Source: Desulfobacterales bacterium
GTDB taxonomy: Bacteria; Desulfobacterota; Desulfobacteria; Desulfobacterales; JAEINQ01
Direction: 5' to 3'
Length of the DNA stretch: 64,000 bases
Assembly (NCBI GenBank): GCA_016342285.1
Contig: JAEINQ010000013.1
Coordinates: 1-64,000 of the forward strand
Position numbers and translations under genes: made by a program. The notes under the pieces were generated by a model. It saw nothing but the letters and a program-made list of their open reading frames with translations. It searched no databases and had not been told where the DNA came from. Within the stretch, counting starts at the first letter, position 1; the number at the start of each line of letters is the position of its first letter. This document shows, in pieces, positions 50,490 through 58,935 of the stretch.

Positions 50490-53030
50490 TCAGGCCATCA
50501 TTTTTTCCACCGCATCAGCCACCTGCTCGGGGCTCGGCATCATGGCGGTCTCCAGGCTCTTGGCATAGGCAATGGGACACTCGGGCGCGGTGATGCGTAC
50601 CGGGGCCGCCTGCAGCAGGCCGAAACCGGCGGTGGCCACCCGGGCGATCACTTCGGCGCCGATGCCGACGGTGGCCACCCCTTCTTCCACCGTGACCAGA
50701 TGGCCGGTCCGGGCCACGGAGTCGAGGATGGTGGCCGTGTCCAGGGGGTAGAGGGTGGCAAGATCGATGACTTCGGCCTCGATGCCGGCACTGGCCAGGA
50801 TATCGGCCGCATCCATGGCAATGCCCACGCCGAGCAGGTGGGAGACGATGGTGACGTCTGCGCCGCGCCGGAGAACACGGGCCTTTCCAAGGGGAAGGGT
50901 GTAGTCGTCTTCGGGCACCGGTCCGCTCTCGGCGTAAAGCAGCTTGTGCTCGAAGAACAGCACCGGGTTGTTGGACCGGATGGCCGCCTTGAGCAGCCCT
51001 TTGGCCGTGTAGGGGTCGGAGGGCGCGACGACCATGAGGCCCGGAATGCCCACGAAACATTTTTCCAGGGACTGGCTGTGCTGTGCCGCCATGCCGATGC
51101 CGCTGCCCAGGGGCGTTCTGACCACCAGCGGCACCGAGACCTGGCCGCCGGTCATGTATCGAAGCTTGGCCGCCTGGTTGACCAGCGGGTCCATGCAGCA
51201 GGTGAGAAAATCGGAGAAGAGGATTTCGGCCACCGGCCGCATGCCGGTCATGGCCGCGCCCACGGCCCCGCCGACGATGCCGTTTTCGCTGATGGGCGTG
51301 TCCATGATCCGGCTGGCCCCGAAGCGCTCCACCAGGCCTTCGGTGACGCTGAAGTAGCCTCCGAGGGTGACGTCTTCGCCCCAGAGAAAGACCGACGGAT
51401 CCCGGTCCATCTCTTCGGCAATGGCCTGGTTGATGGCTTGGGAAACGGAGACCGACGGGTGGGCTGACAGGGCTTCGGGCAGGGCAAAGTCGCCTTTAAA
51501 AAGAGACGGGTCTTCGGGTGTGTAGACCTGGGTCATGAGGGCGTCGGCCAGTGGTGGGGCGGCATCTTCAGCCGATTGAGCGGCTTTGGCCACGGCTTCG
51601 GTGGCTTCGCGGTGAATGCGGGCAACATCGTCTGCGGAGAGAATCGATTCATTGATCAGGGCCTCGGCCAGCGCGGCGATGGGATCCTTGGCCTTGTAAT
51701 GTGCCTTTTCCGCCTCGGTGCGGTAGGACTCGGGTTCGCCTTCCATGTGGCCGTGCCACCGGTAGGTCATGAGTTCGACCAGCCTCGGCTTGCCATCGGC
51801 GCGGATGGCTTCGACGGTTTTGCCGATGTGGGAAAAGACCAGGCGGGCGTCGTTGCCGTCAAGGCGCATCGATTCGATGCCATAAGCCGCAGCCCGGAGA
51901 TGGACCTCCGTCACTGCCGAATGCCGCTCTACGGAGGTGAACTCGCCGTAAAGGTTGTTTTCTACCACCACGAGTAGCGGCAGCGTGAAAACGGCCGCCA
52001 TGTTCATGGCTTCATGGAACATGCCCTGGTTGACGCTGCCGTCGCCGGCAAAAACCACCGAGACATCTTTTCGGCCGGTCATTTTGATGGAAAGCCCGGC
52101 CCCCATGGCCAGCAGATAGCCTGCGCCGACGATGCCGTTGGCGCCCAATATGCCCCTTTGGCCGTCGGTGACATGCATGGACCCGCCCTTGCCACCGCAA
52201 AGCCCACTGGCCGCCCCGTAAATTTCGGCCATCATCCGGTTCAGATCCGCCCCCTTGGCCAGAATGTGCCCGTGGCCCCGGTGGGTGGTGTTGAGGTAGT
52301 CCGTATCCCGCAGGTTCAGGCAGACCCCTGCGGCCACGGCCTCCTGGCCGATGGAGAGGTGGATGGCTTCGGTGGGGAGGCGGCCGTCGGCAAAGGCTTC
52401 GGCCAGGTGCGATTCAAAGGCGCGAATCAGGGCCATGGTTTTGAGCAGATCCGTATCATTGGCCGGCTCAAAGGGACGGGTGAAGGCGGTCGCTTCTTCG
52501 CCTGTCTCGGCTTTGGCGAACACCATGGGAAACCGGGGAAGGATTTCGGGGGTGGCTGCTGCCGGTTTTCGGCGACGGGAGAAGAATCCGCTTCGTTTCC
52601 GTTTTGATACCGTCTTGGGCGCCAGCAGATCGGTTCGGCCCGCATCGGCCAGAACCTTGGGATACAGAGCAAAGGCCGGTTTGAGGGCCGGAATCAACTT
52701 CAGGGCTTTTTGCACCGAACCTTTGGGGATGATCTTGCGGCTGGCGATGGCCAGGGGGACGTTGAGGTCTTCCAGCCAAAACCGATGGGCGGTTTCCGAT
52801 GAGAGGATCATTTCCACATCGGGCTTTGGTTCAGGGTCCGGGTTCCAGTAGAAGGCCGGCGGTTGACTGGCAATGTCGATGACCAGAGCCGTGGGAAAGT
52901 CGGTGTAGCGGAACTTGGCCACCAGTGGCAGATCGGCCACAGCCTTGACGATGTCTTCGTCTTGTAAGATGCGTCGCCACAGTTCTGACAGAAGTTCCTC
53001 GAGTTCTTCCTGGTTGCGAAAGGGAGGCAT
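50490..53030 (-). CDS. SCP2-E1alpha-E1beta 2-oxoacid dehydrogenase fusion
   Basis: An 846-residue thiamine enzyme. Residues about 1-150 resemble an SCP2 domain (FPTALVIDIASQPPAFYW, then VEMILSSETAHRFWLEDLNV and KIIPKGSVQKALKLIP). Residues about 190-510 are E1 alpha (THRGHGHILAKGADL, GGKGGSMHVTD, TPP motif GDGSVNQGMFHEAMN). Residues about 530-846 are E1 beta (WGEDVTLGGYF, SENGIVGGAVGAAMTGMRPV, MAAQHSQSLEKCFVGIPG). It fuses what are usually two genes, as in some acetoin/pyruvate dehydrogenase-like systems. No E2 or E3 gene adjoins. SD GGAG at seven bases; GTTCAAGG-type heptads lie just upstream. Confidence 0.88.
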   Translation of the reverse strand: MPPFRNQEELEELLSELWRRILQDEDIVKAVADLPLVAKFRYTDFPTALVIDIASQPPAFYWNPDPEPKPDVEMILSSETAHRFWLEDLNVPLAIASRKIIPKGSVQKALKLIPALKPAFALYPKVLADAGRTDLLAPKTVSKRKRSGFFSRRRKPAAATPEILPRFPMVFAKAETGEEATAFTRPFEPANDTDLLKTMALIRAFESHLAEAFADGRLPTEAIHLSIGQEAVAAGVCLNLRDTDYLNTTHRGHGHILAKGADLNRMMAEIYGAASGLCGGKGGSMHVTDGQRGILGANGIVGAGYLLAMGAGLSIKMTGRKDVSVVFAGDGSVNQGMFHEAMNMAAVFTLPLLVVVENNLYGEFTSVERHSAVTEVHLRAAAYGIESMRLDGNDARLVFSHIGKTVEAIRADGKPRLVELMTYRWHGHMEGEPESYRTEAEKAHYKAKDPIAALAEALINESILSADDVARIHREATEAVAKAAQSAEDAAPPLADALMTQVYTPEDPSLFKGDFALPEALSAHPSVSVSQAINQAIAEEMDRDPSVFLWGEDVTLGGYFSVTEGLVERFGASRIMDTPISENGIVGGAVGAAMTGMRPVAEILFSDFLTCCMDPLVNQAAKLRYMTGGQVSVPLVVRTPLGSGIGMAAQHSQSLEKCFVGIPGLMVVAPSDPYTAKGLLKAAIRSNNPVLFFEHKLLYAESGPVPEDDYTLPLGKARVLRRGADVTIVSHLLGVGIAMDAADILASAGIEAEVIDLATLYPLDTATILDSVARTGHLVTVEEGVATVGIGAEVIARVATAGFGLLQAAPVRITAPECPIAYAKSLETAMMPSPEQVADAVEKMMA

Positions 53031-53042
53031 GGGCAGGCTCCA

Positions 53043-53138
53043 GCGTTCAGAGTTCAAGGTTACAGTTCAAAGTTCCGAGTTCAAAGTTCAAGGTTCAAGG
53101 TTTCCCGATCCAACTTTGGAACTTGGAGCGTTGAACCC
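53043..53138 (+). repeat. Dispersed repeat family B, heptad-only copy
   Basis: A run of GTTCAGAG/GTTCAAGG-like units (AGTTCAAGGTTACAGTTCAA, AAGTTCAAGGTTCAAGG) with AACTTTGGAACTTGG and CGTTGAACCC. It is variable in unit order but of the same type as other family B tracts and lies directly upstream of the E1 fusion start. The hairpin module is absent. Confidence 0.55.
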
Positions 53139-53281
53139 AGAACGATGGTTTTATCGGTTCTTCCACATTGGAGGCCAGGTGGCCGGTTCTACCGCTTACC
53201 GCGGCGTGCGCGGCGGTTGGTAATTCGGTATTCACACCATGCTGAAGGAAAAACCAAAAAAAGGACGCTGGTGCGAAACGG

Positions 53282-54439
53282 TCAGGCAGAAATGTCTGCC
53301 GGTGGTTCTGAAGCGATTGGCAAGTAAATGGAGACCGTGGTGCCGACCCCCTTTTCACTGAACAAAGCCAGAATACCGCCGTGCTTTCTGACGATCCCAT
53401 AGGCAGCGGTCAATCCCAGCCCCGCCTGCTTTTCCTTGGTGGTGAAAAAAGGGGTCAGTGCCTGCTCCACTGTCTGGGGGGCCATCCCTATGCCGGTATC
53501 GGTAATGTTGGCCTGGACATATCTTCCTGCTTCAAGGGCCAGGGGCGCGGCAGTTGCCAGGTCAAGGTCCATGTTTTGGGTTCGTAGAAAGAGCCGCCCG
53601 CCAGCGGACATGGCTTCTGCACTGTTGGCGCATACCGCCAGCAGGGCTTGGCCCATGGTGACGCGGTCGAATTGGACCGGCCACGGGTCTCGGCCATGCT
53701 GCTCGTGAATCTCGATGTCTTCCCGATCCCGGCATACCGTTTCAGCCGAAATGCGAACGATTTCGTCCAGGTCGGTGTGGACGGCCGCCCCGGTTTCCAC
53801 CTCGGCCAAACCGGTCAGCCGACGCAGCAGGGCCTTGCCCTGGGTTGCGATGCGTTCAATGTTTTTGATTCGGGTATACTGCTCGAAGGCGGAAAACTTC
53901 GATGAATGCTGAGGGTCGATATCTTCGAGAATTCGAGCGACAATATTGTTGATTTCGTTGCACAGGGTCTGGAAATTGCCGGAGAGGCGACCGGTCATAT
54001 CAAAGAGGGCGTCGTGTAGAATGATTTGTTCCCGGCGGCAGCGAAAGGTTTCCGCGTATTGCTCCGCCTCCCATCGGGAGGTGATGTCCCTGGCAATGCC
54101 TCGAAATCCCGATGGCTCACCTTGGGCGGTTCGCATGAGCGAGACGGAGAGTTCAAGCATGCGGCGGGTGAGATCTTTGCAAATGATTTCACAGGTGATC
54201 ATTTCCGCGGGGTTTCCGGACCGGTAGACCTGGTTGAAGGCGGCGTAGAGTGCCCGAGCGGTTTTCGGGGTGGTATACCGCCTATTGTTCATGCCGGCCA
54301 GTTCGTCCACGGCGTATCCGCTGATGCGGGAAAGGGCGGCGTTGACCCGGGAGAAATGACCGGCAAGGTCTACTTCAAAATAACCTTCGACGATCTGGTC
54401 GAGGATGTCGTCGGATGACATGTCGTTTTTACTGGGCAT
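53282..54439 (-). CDS. PAS histidine kinase-like protein lacking phospho-acceptor His
   Basis: A 385-residue protein: PAS domain about residues 10-125 (IVEGYFEVDLAGHFSRVNAA), a dimerisation helix region, and an HATPase_c domain with N box ALLAVCANSAEAM, G1 ITDTGIGMAPQTVEQAL and G2 KQAGLGLTAAYGIVRKHGG. The usual HEINN-type H box reads TLCNEINNIV: the His is replaced by Asn. ATP binding looks intact, so this may be a pseudokinase or signal-modulating partner. Start ATG 54439 (SD AGGCGG); the longer reading to 54526 has no support. Confidence 0.85.
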   Translation of the reverse strand: MPSKNDMSSDDILDQIVEGYFEVDLAGHFSRVNAALSRISGYAVDELAGMNNRRYTTPKTARALYAAFNQVYRSGNPAEMITCEIICKDLTRRMLELSVSLMRTAQGEPSGFRGIARDITSRWEAEQYAETFRCRREQIILHDALFDMTGRLSGNFQTLCNEINNIVARILEDIDPQHSSKFSAFEQYTRIKNIERIATQGKALLRRLTGLAEVETGAAVHTDLDEIVRISAETVCRDREDIEIHEQHGRDPWPVQFDRVTMGQALLAVCANSAEAMSAGGRLFLRTQNMDLDLATAAPLALEAGRYVQANITDTGIGMAPQTVEQALTPFFTTKEKQAGLGLTAAYGIVRKHGGILALFSEKGVGTTVSIYLPIASEPPADISA

Positions 54440-54544
54440 GGTGGCCGCCTTTCTTGCCGAGGGGTGTTGCTGGTGCGGGAGCGGGCTTTTTCCCGGGAAA
54501 CTTTGAAAGTATAAGGAAATCGGCAATTCCTGTCAATTGAACCG

Positions 54545-55468
54545 TCAGATGTTGCGGCCAAAGGGGGTGGCCGGGACGATCCGCTTCCGTCTCCAGTGCA
54601 CCACAACGATCCCTGTGGTGATCAGCCCCATGGCCCCGGCCAGTTTGCCCGAGATCGGCTCCCCGAGGACCAGGCTGCCCAGGACCACCCCGGATATGGG
54701 CATGATGAAGATAAAAGAGTGAAGGGCCACCGCACCGTATTTTCCCAGGAGGTGGTTCCAGGCCACAAAGCCGAAGGAGGCGGTCACCAACCCCTGGTAG
54801 AGCATTGACCCGGTGACGGCCGGACTGATGTGGCCGATCATGGGCCGATCCAGCAACAGGCCGAGACCGGCAAAGACGGGCACTGAAAAGAGCATGGGAA
54901 AGAGGACCAGCTGAAATGCCGAAAAATGATCGATGACCCGTTTGACGTAGACGGCGTTGCAGGCCCAGATAAACGCGGCGGCCAGAACGATGGCGTCCCC
55001 CGTCCGCGGCATGGATGCCAGGCCGGAATTTTCCATAAAGACCAGGCAAACCCCTGAGAAACCAAGCAGGATGCCGCCCATTTTTCGGGGGGTGATTCGG
55101 TCGTCGGGGATGAATTTGTGGGCCAGAAAAAGGATGAAGAAGGGTTGCAGGTTGGCCACCAGTGTGGCCCTGGAGGCATCGGTCCGGCTGACGCCCAGGT
55201 AGAAAAGGGCGAGCTGCAGGGTAAAGCCGGCAGAGATAATCCACAGATGGCCTCTATAGCCCGCCTTGATACTCAGGCGGCGACCGGTGGTCCGTGCCCA
55301 GACGGCCACGATGACAGCGGCCATGGCAAATCGCAGGGCCGCGCAGGTAAAGGTGCCCAACCCGGTCAGGCTGAGCTTGATGGCCACGGCATTGGCGCCG
55401 AAGAGAACGCACAAAATAGCGGTGGCCAGTGCCGCCCCGGGCGGCAGGCTATGGGTGTTGGCGGTCAC
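54545..55468 (-). CDS. EamA/DMT-family transporter
   Basis: A 307-residue membrane protein with ten helices in two EamA repeats (ATAILCVLFGANAVAIKLSL; second repeat VLGSLVLGEPISGKLAGAMG). Similar in type, but not closely in sequence, to the protein at 937-1908. Substrate unknown. A family A repeat begins a few bases upstream of the start, so the leader would be repeat-derived. It is followed by the kinase-like gene 105 bp downstream on the same strand. Confidence 0.88.
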   Translation of the reverse strand: MTANTHSLPPGAALATAILCVLFGANAVAIKLSLTGLGTFTCAALRFAMAAVIVAVWARTTGRRLSIKAGYRGHLWIISAGFTLQLALFYLGVSRTDASRATLVANLQPFFILFLAHKFIPDDRITPRKMGGILLGFSGVCLVFMENSGLASMPRTGDAIVLAAAFIWACNAVYVKRVIDHFSAFQLVLFPMLFSVPVFAGLGLLLDRPMIGHISPAVTGSMLYQGLVTASFGFVAWNHLLGKYGAVALHSFIFIMPISGVVLGSLVLGEPISGKLAGAMGLITTGIVVVHWRRKRIVPATPFGRNI

Positions 55469-55476
55469 GGACCTCT

Positions 55477-55532
55477 TTCAATTCGAAGGTGGAATCCACG
55501 GCCTTTGGGCGTAGCCAGAGTCAGTTGGCGAT
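55477..55532 (+). repeat. Dispersed repeat family A copy
   Basis: AATTCGAAGGTGGAATCCACG, GCCTTTGGGCGTAGCCAGAG, TCAGTTGGCG; starts 9 bp upstream of the EamA start (55468). A CGCTTTAGTCACGCCACACT word lies at 55642-55661. Confidence 0.75.
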
Positions 55533-55730
55533 TTTTTACGAAAGCATCAAAGTTGACAGACCCGTAAAAAAGTCATTTGAAACCACAAAGGCACAACGAT
55601 AACAAAGAAAAAATCAGTTAATATAGTGCGTTAGCTTTATCTCGCTTTAGTCACGCCACACTTAAATGGGGTTGACAACCCAGCCCCTTCCGGCTCAATC
55701 CAAGCCCGGGTCTTTGTCAACCGCTCCCAA

Positions 55731-56222
55731 TCAAGCGTATTGCAGCAGGATTTCCCAAAAGGCCGCCGCGTCCCGTGCCACGTGGTGGACACCGGCCCTG
55801 GCGGCCAGTTCCGGGTCCGCCCGAAAGACCGGACCGCCTGCCACACAGACGGTCTGCCGGGGAAGCCCCCGGCAGACGGTCCCGAGGGCTTCCTCCGTAT
55901 CGAATTGAAGAACGGTCAGGCCGAGAAAGGACGCATGCTGTGTGCGACAGGCCCCTATGATGGTCTCCGGCGGCTGAAGCAGTCCCAGAGAGACCACCTG
56001 AAGGCCGGCGGCTTCGGCAAAGGGGTGGATCAGTGCCAGGCCGTGTCCCATGGCGTCGTCGAGGGTGGCGGTGATCATCAGGGGCGGATTGTTCCAAAGG
56101 CCTTTCAGGCCGTTTCGTTCCCGCCAGGCAAGAAGCTCGGATGCAGCCGTCTCGAATTCCTCTCGGCTGGGATGGCCATTTTCCCGCAACCTGTCAATGA
56201 GGCCGGCCATTTTTTGTTTCAT
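55731..56222 (-). CDS. Cobalamin-binding-like domain protein
   Basis: A 163-residue small protein resembling the B12-binding domain of corrinoid proteins: an N-terminal helical segment (GLIDRLRENGHPSREEFETA), then a Rossmann-like part with GLQVVSLGLLQPPETIIGAC, SFLGLTVLQFDTEEAL and VCVAGGPVFRADPELAA. The canonical DxHxxG cobalt-ligand loop appears as TLDDAMGHGLAL, without the His in register, so cobalamin may be bound base-on or not at all. Start 56222 (MKQKMAG) is chosen because codons before it derive from a repeat. It has no methyltransferase partner nearby. Confidence 0.65.
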   Translation of the reverse strand: MKQKMAGLIDRLRENGHPSREEFETAASELLAWRERNGLKGLWNNPPLMITATLDDAMGHGLALIHPFAEAAGLQVVSLGLLQPPETIIGACRTQHASFLGLTVLQFDTEEALGTVCRGLPRQTVCVAGGPVFRADPELAARAGVHHVARDAAAFWEILLQYA

Positions 56223-56224
56223 TC

Positions 56225-56325
56225 CTTGGGCCTTGGACATTGAGAATTGGATATTGAACATTTAGCCCCCCTCCGGGGGGGCCTGAAGATGAGACCACCC
56301 GCTCGGCCGGTGGCGTATCACTTCC
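56225..56325 (+). repeat. Dispersed repeat family B copy
   Basis: CCTTGGACATTGAGAATTGG, ATATTGAACATTTAGC, CCCCCCTCCGGGGGGG and hairpin CCACCCGCTCGGCCGGTGG (56295-56313). It lies between the beta-CASP gene end and the B12-like gene start. Confidence 0.7.
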
Positions 56326-56331
56326 ATAAGT

Positions 56332-57909
56332 CTATACCACCACCGTTTCAAACGGACGGGGAACAAAAACGTCACGGCCTGCCCGGGCGAGATGGTCGGC
56401 AAAGGCCAGGGACTGTTGCTCTTCGCCGTGGACCACGGCGATCCGTTTGATATTCATACCGGAGTTCTCCAGGAAGGTCGTCATTTCCTCCCTGTCACCA
56501 TGGGCGCTGAACCCGCCGATTTTTTTTACCCGGGCCTTTAAGGGGTAATCCTTGTTGAGAAACCGCAGGACCGGCGCGGCGCCCTTACGGCCAGCGGTTT
56601 CGTAGGCGGTTCCCATCTCAAGGATGCGCCGGCCCAGGGTGTGCTGGGCCATGAAACCCACGATGAGAATGGTGTTTTTTGGATTGTGGATTTTGTGTCT
56701 CAGGTGGTGGAGCACCCTGCCGGCTTCGCACATGCCCGAAGCGGCAATGACGATGTGGGGCCGCTCGTCACGGTTGACGGCCATGGACTCCTCCACCGAA
56801 CCCACGAACCGGACCTGCTGGAAGGAAAAAGGGTTCTTCCCTTTTTGCAGAAAGGCTTCGTGGGTATCCCGGTCGTAGACTTCCGGGTGCTCGCCGAAGA
56901 CCCGGGTGATGTTCGTGGCCAGGGGGCTGTCCACATAGATGGGCACCGGTGTGACGGCCCCTTCGTCGTAGAGTTCGTGCAGGATGTAGAGCAAGGACTG
57001 GGTACGGCCATAGGCAAAGGCCGGAATGATGACCGAGCCGCCCCGTTCAAAGGTTTCGGTCAGGATCTGCTTCAAGGCCGGTTTCATGTCCGCAACCGGT
57101 TCGTGAAGACGGTCGCCATAAGTGCTTTCCATGATCATCAGGTCCACCTCCCGGTGTTCCGGGGCAAAATCGCTGGCGGGGTTGCGGAGGATCGGTTTGT
57201 TGAAACGGCCGATATCGCCGGTGTAACAGATGGTCTTCGCGCCTTCGTTGCCCTGGAAGCGAACGATGCTCACGGCGGACCCTAGAATGTGGCCGGCTTC
57301 ATAAAAGGTGCAGGTGGCCCCCTTTCCCACGGTGACGGAATGGCGATAGGGGTAGCCATCGAAGCAGGCCAAGGCCGCATCGGCATCGGCCATGGTATAG
57401 AGGGGGCTCACGTTTTCCAGCCCGTGGGTCTGGATCAGTTCGTTGATCTTGTCCGTATTGAGTCGGTGGCCTTCGTGCTTGAGGCGCTTTTTCAGATCGG
57501 CGGCTTTGCTCTTTTGGGTGCGGGTTAACCCTTTGCGGGTTTCCAGCTTGGACAGGACCGCCCGAACGGTTTTGTAGTTGAGGTAGTTGGCGTCGGATTC
57601 CTGAATATGGGCCGAGTCGGGGAGCAGATAGCCGCAGGCGTCCTGAGTGGCGCGGGTACAGATGACCCGACCGGCAAAGCCGTTTCGAACGAGCAGTGGA
57701 ATTCTGCCCGAGTGGTCGATGTGGGCGTGGGAGAGGATGACGTTGGTGATGGAATCGGCCGCCATGGGCAGGGTCCGGTTCTTTTCGGCCGACTCTTTCC
57801 GCCGGCCCTGAAACATACCGCAGTCCAACAGGATGTGATCGTTACCCGAGGTGATCAGGTGCATGGACCCGGTGACTTCCCTGACGGCTCCGTAGAAGGT
57901 GACATTCAT
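56332..57909 (-). CDS. MBL-fold/beta-CASP RNA nuclease-like protein
   Basis: A 525-residue metallo-beta-lactamase with beta-CASP insertion (RNase J/CPSF-73/YSH1 type). Metal site LSHAHIDHSGRIPLL (HxHxDH) at about 59-73, Asp-rich GDIGRFNKP, IMESTYGDRLH, beta-CASP region FAYGRTQSLLYIL, then IVIAASGMCEAGRVLHHLR and final His in GGFSAHGDREEM. It is most likely an RNA-processing endonuclease/exonuclease. SD GGGAG. A family A repeat begins 16 bp upstream of the start. Confidence 0.92.
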   Translation of the reverse strand: MNVTFYGAVREVTGSMHLITSGNDHILLDCGMFQGRRKESAEKNRTLPMAADSITNVILSHAHIDHSGRIPLLVRNGFAGRVICTRATQDACGYLLPDSAHIQESDANYLNYKTVRAVLSKLETRKGLTRTQKSKAADLKKRLKHEGHRLNTDKINELIQTHGLENVSPLYTMADADAALACFDGYPYRHSVTVGKGATCTFYEAGHILGSAVSIVRFQGNEGAKTICYTGDIGRFNKPILRNPASDFAPEHREVDLMIMESTYGDRLHEPVADMKPALKQILTETFERGGSVIIPAFAYGRTQSLLYILHELYDEGAVTPVPIYVDSPLATNITRVFGEHPEVYDRDTHEAFLQKGKNPFSFQQVRFVGSVEESMAVNRDERPHIVIAASGMCEAGRVLHHLRHKIHNPKNTILIVGFMAQHTLGRRILEMGTAYETAGRKGAAPVLRFLNKDYPLKARVKKIGGFSAHGDREEMTTFLENSGMNIKRIAVVHGEEQQSLAFADHLARAGRDVFVPRPFETVVV

Positions 57910-57924
57910 ATTTTTAGCTCCCTT

Positions 57925-58030
57925 CGGTGTAAATCCACACCCTGTGGGCGTGGTCAGTGGTCGTTGGCTATGCCGAGATACCGATGTTGACGCGACTCAA
58001 GTGAACTATAGCGTTTGTCAGAAATACGTT
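57925..58030 (+). repeat. Dispersed repeat family A copy
   Basis: GTGTAAATCCACACCCTGTG, GGCGTGGTCAGTGG, GTTGGCTATGCCGAGATACC, ACTCAAGTGAACTATAGC. Just upstream of the beta-CASP gene start. The flanking 58030-58180 shows no gene. Confidence 0.75.
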
Positions 58031-58179
58031 CCGATACCAGTAATGCGGTACGCTTTTCCGGCAACACGATACTTCCAAAATGGACGGCTACAAACGCTAT
58101 AATATTTTGGTCGCCAGAGTCCTCGGGAGTGGATCTTTTTTTACTCGCCGGATGACATTAGGAGAATCAGGTTGGTGTG

Positions 58180-58785
58180 TCAAGGCGGCGGGTCGGGTAG
58201 GTCCAGAATGGTCCATCGGATGGGACCGCCCGGTGCGGTAATTGCCGCCACCTGTCCGTCGAAGTAGAGATGATAGACCGTCCATGACCGTTTCTCGAAG
58301 CGGACCACCGTGCATCCCGGCCCTTGAACCGAGACGATGCGGCAGTGGTCCAGGCCGCGAAGCCCGGTGCCCGACGCCTTAAGCACGGCTTCCTTGGCGG
58401 TCCAGTAACGGAAAAGGAGTCGATTCCGATCCCCATCGGCCAGGCGCCACTCCTCTTCCATGGCGACCTTTTTGGGCAGTCCCGGGTGAAACGGCCGGAT
58501 GGTCTCCAGGTCGATGCCCGCAGGCCCAGGCGCGACAACCGCTCCGGCCCATGCGGATTTGTGGGTCAGCGACCAGTGAATCGAACCGACGGGGCAGGGC
58601 GCGCCGCGGTTGTCTTTTTCCAGCACCGACGGCAGGTCGACCCTGCTCAGGATGGCGCTCGCGGCCATCGCCCGTCGGGCCACGGCGCTCAGGGCGGCGA
58701 CCTTTTCTCTCCCCTTAAGTTGCTGAAGATGAGAAGGCACCTTCAGGATGACGGGGTAGAGGCGGGTCACGGAATCTTCGGCCAT
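58180..58785 (-). CDS. 4'-phosphopantetheinyl transferase superfamily protein
   Basis: A 201-residue Sfp/HetI-type transferase that attaches phosphopantetheine from CoA to carrier proteins. Key motifs: VGSIHWSLTHKSAW (substrate His region), AGIDLETIRPF (Mg2+-binding Asp-x-Glu pair) and RYWTAKEAVLKASGTGL (the WTxKEA motif). Shorter than Sfp (224). Start ATG 58785 avoids codons derived from the repeat upstream; no clear SD. No polyketide or peptide synthase gene is in the window, so its targets are elsewhere. Confidence 0.88.
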   Translation of the reverse strand: MAEDSVTRLYPVILKVPSHLQQLKGREKVAALSAVARRAMAASAILSRVDLPSVLEKDNRGAPCPVGSIHWSLTHKSAWAGAVVAPGPAGIDLETIRPFHPGLPKKVAMEEEWRLADGDRNRLLFRYWTAKEAVLKASGTGLRGLDHCRIVSVQGPGCTVVRFEKRSWTVYHLYFDGQVAAITAPGGPIRWTILDLPDPPP

Positions 58786-58789
58786 GGTT

Positions 58790-58935
58790 CGATTCAAAGC
58801 CAAATTGGAATCCATGTCATGTGGCGTGGTTAGAGAAAACTGGTTATGCCTGATCAATTTGCCGACCAGTGTCGAGTGATCTAAAGTGACTAAAGTTAAG
58901 GAAATTTTAGTTCACTCGAAACTTTAGTCACTGTT
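58790..58935 (+). repeat. Dispersed repeat family A copy with CTAAAGT inverted pair
   Basis: AATTGGAATCCATGTCATGT, GGCGTGGTTAGAG, GGTTATGCC, then AGTGACTAAAGTT (58883-58895) and its inverse AACTTTAGTCACT (about 58919-58931). Directly upstream of the phosphopantetheinyl transferase start. Confidence 0.75.

Noticed and set aside
53043..53138. CRISPR-like array
   Set aside because: Units are seven to nine bases, degenerate and without spacers; no cas genes are in the window.
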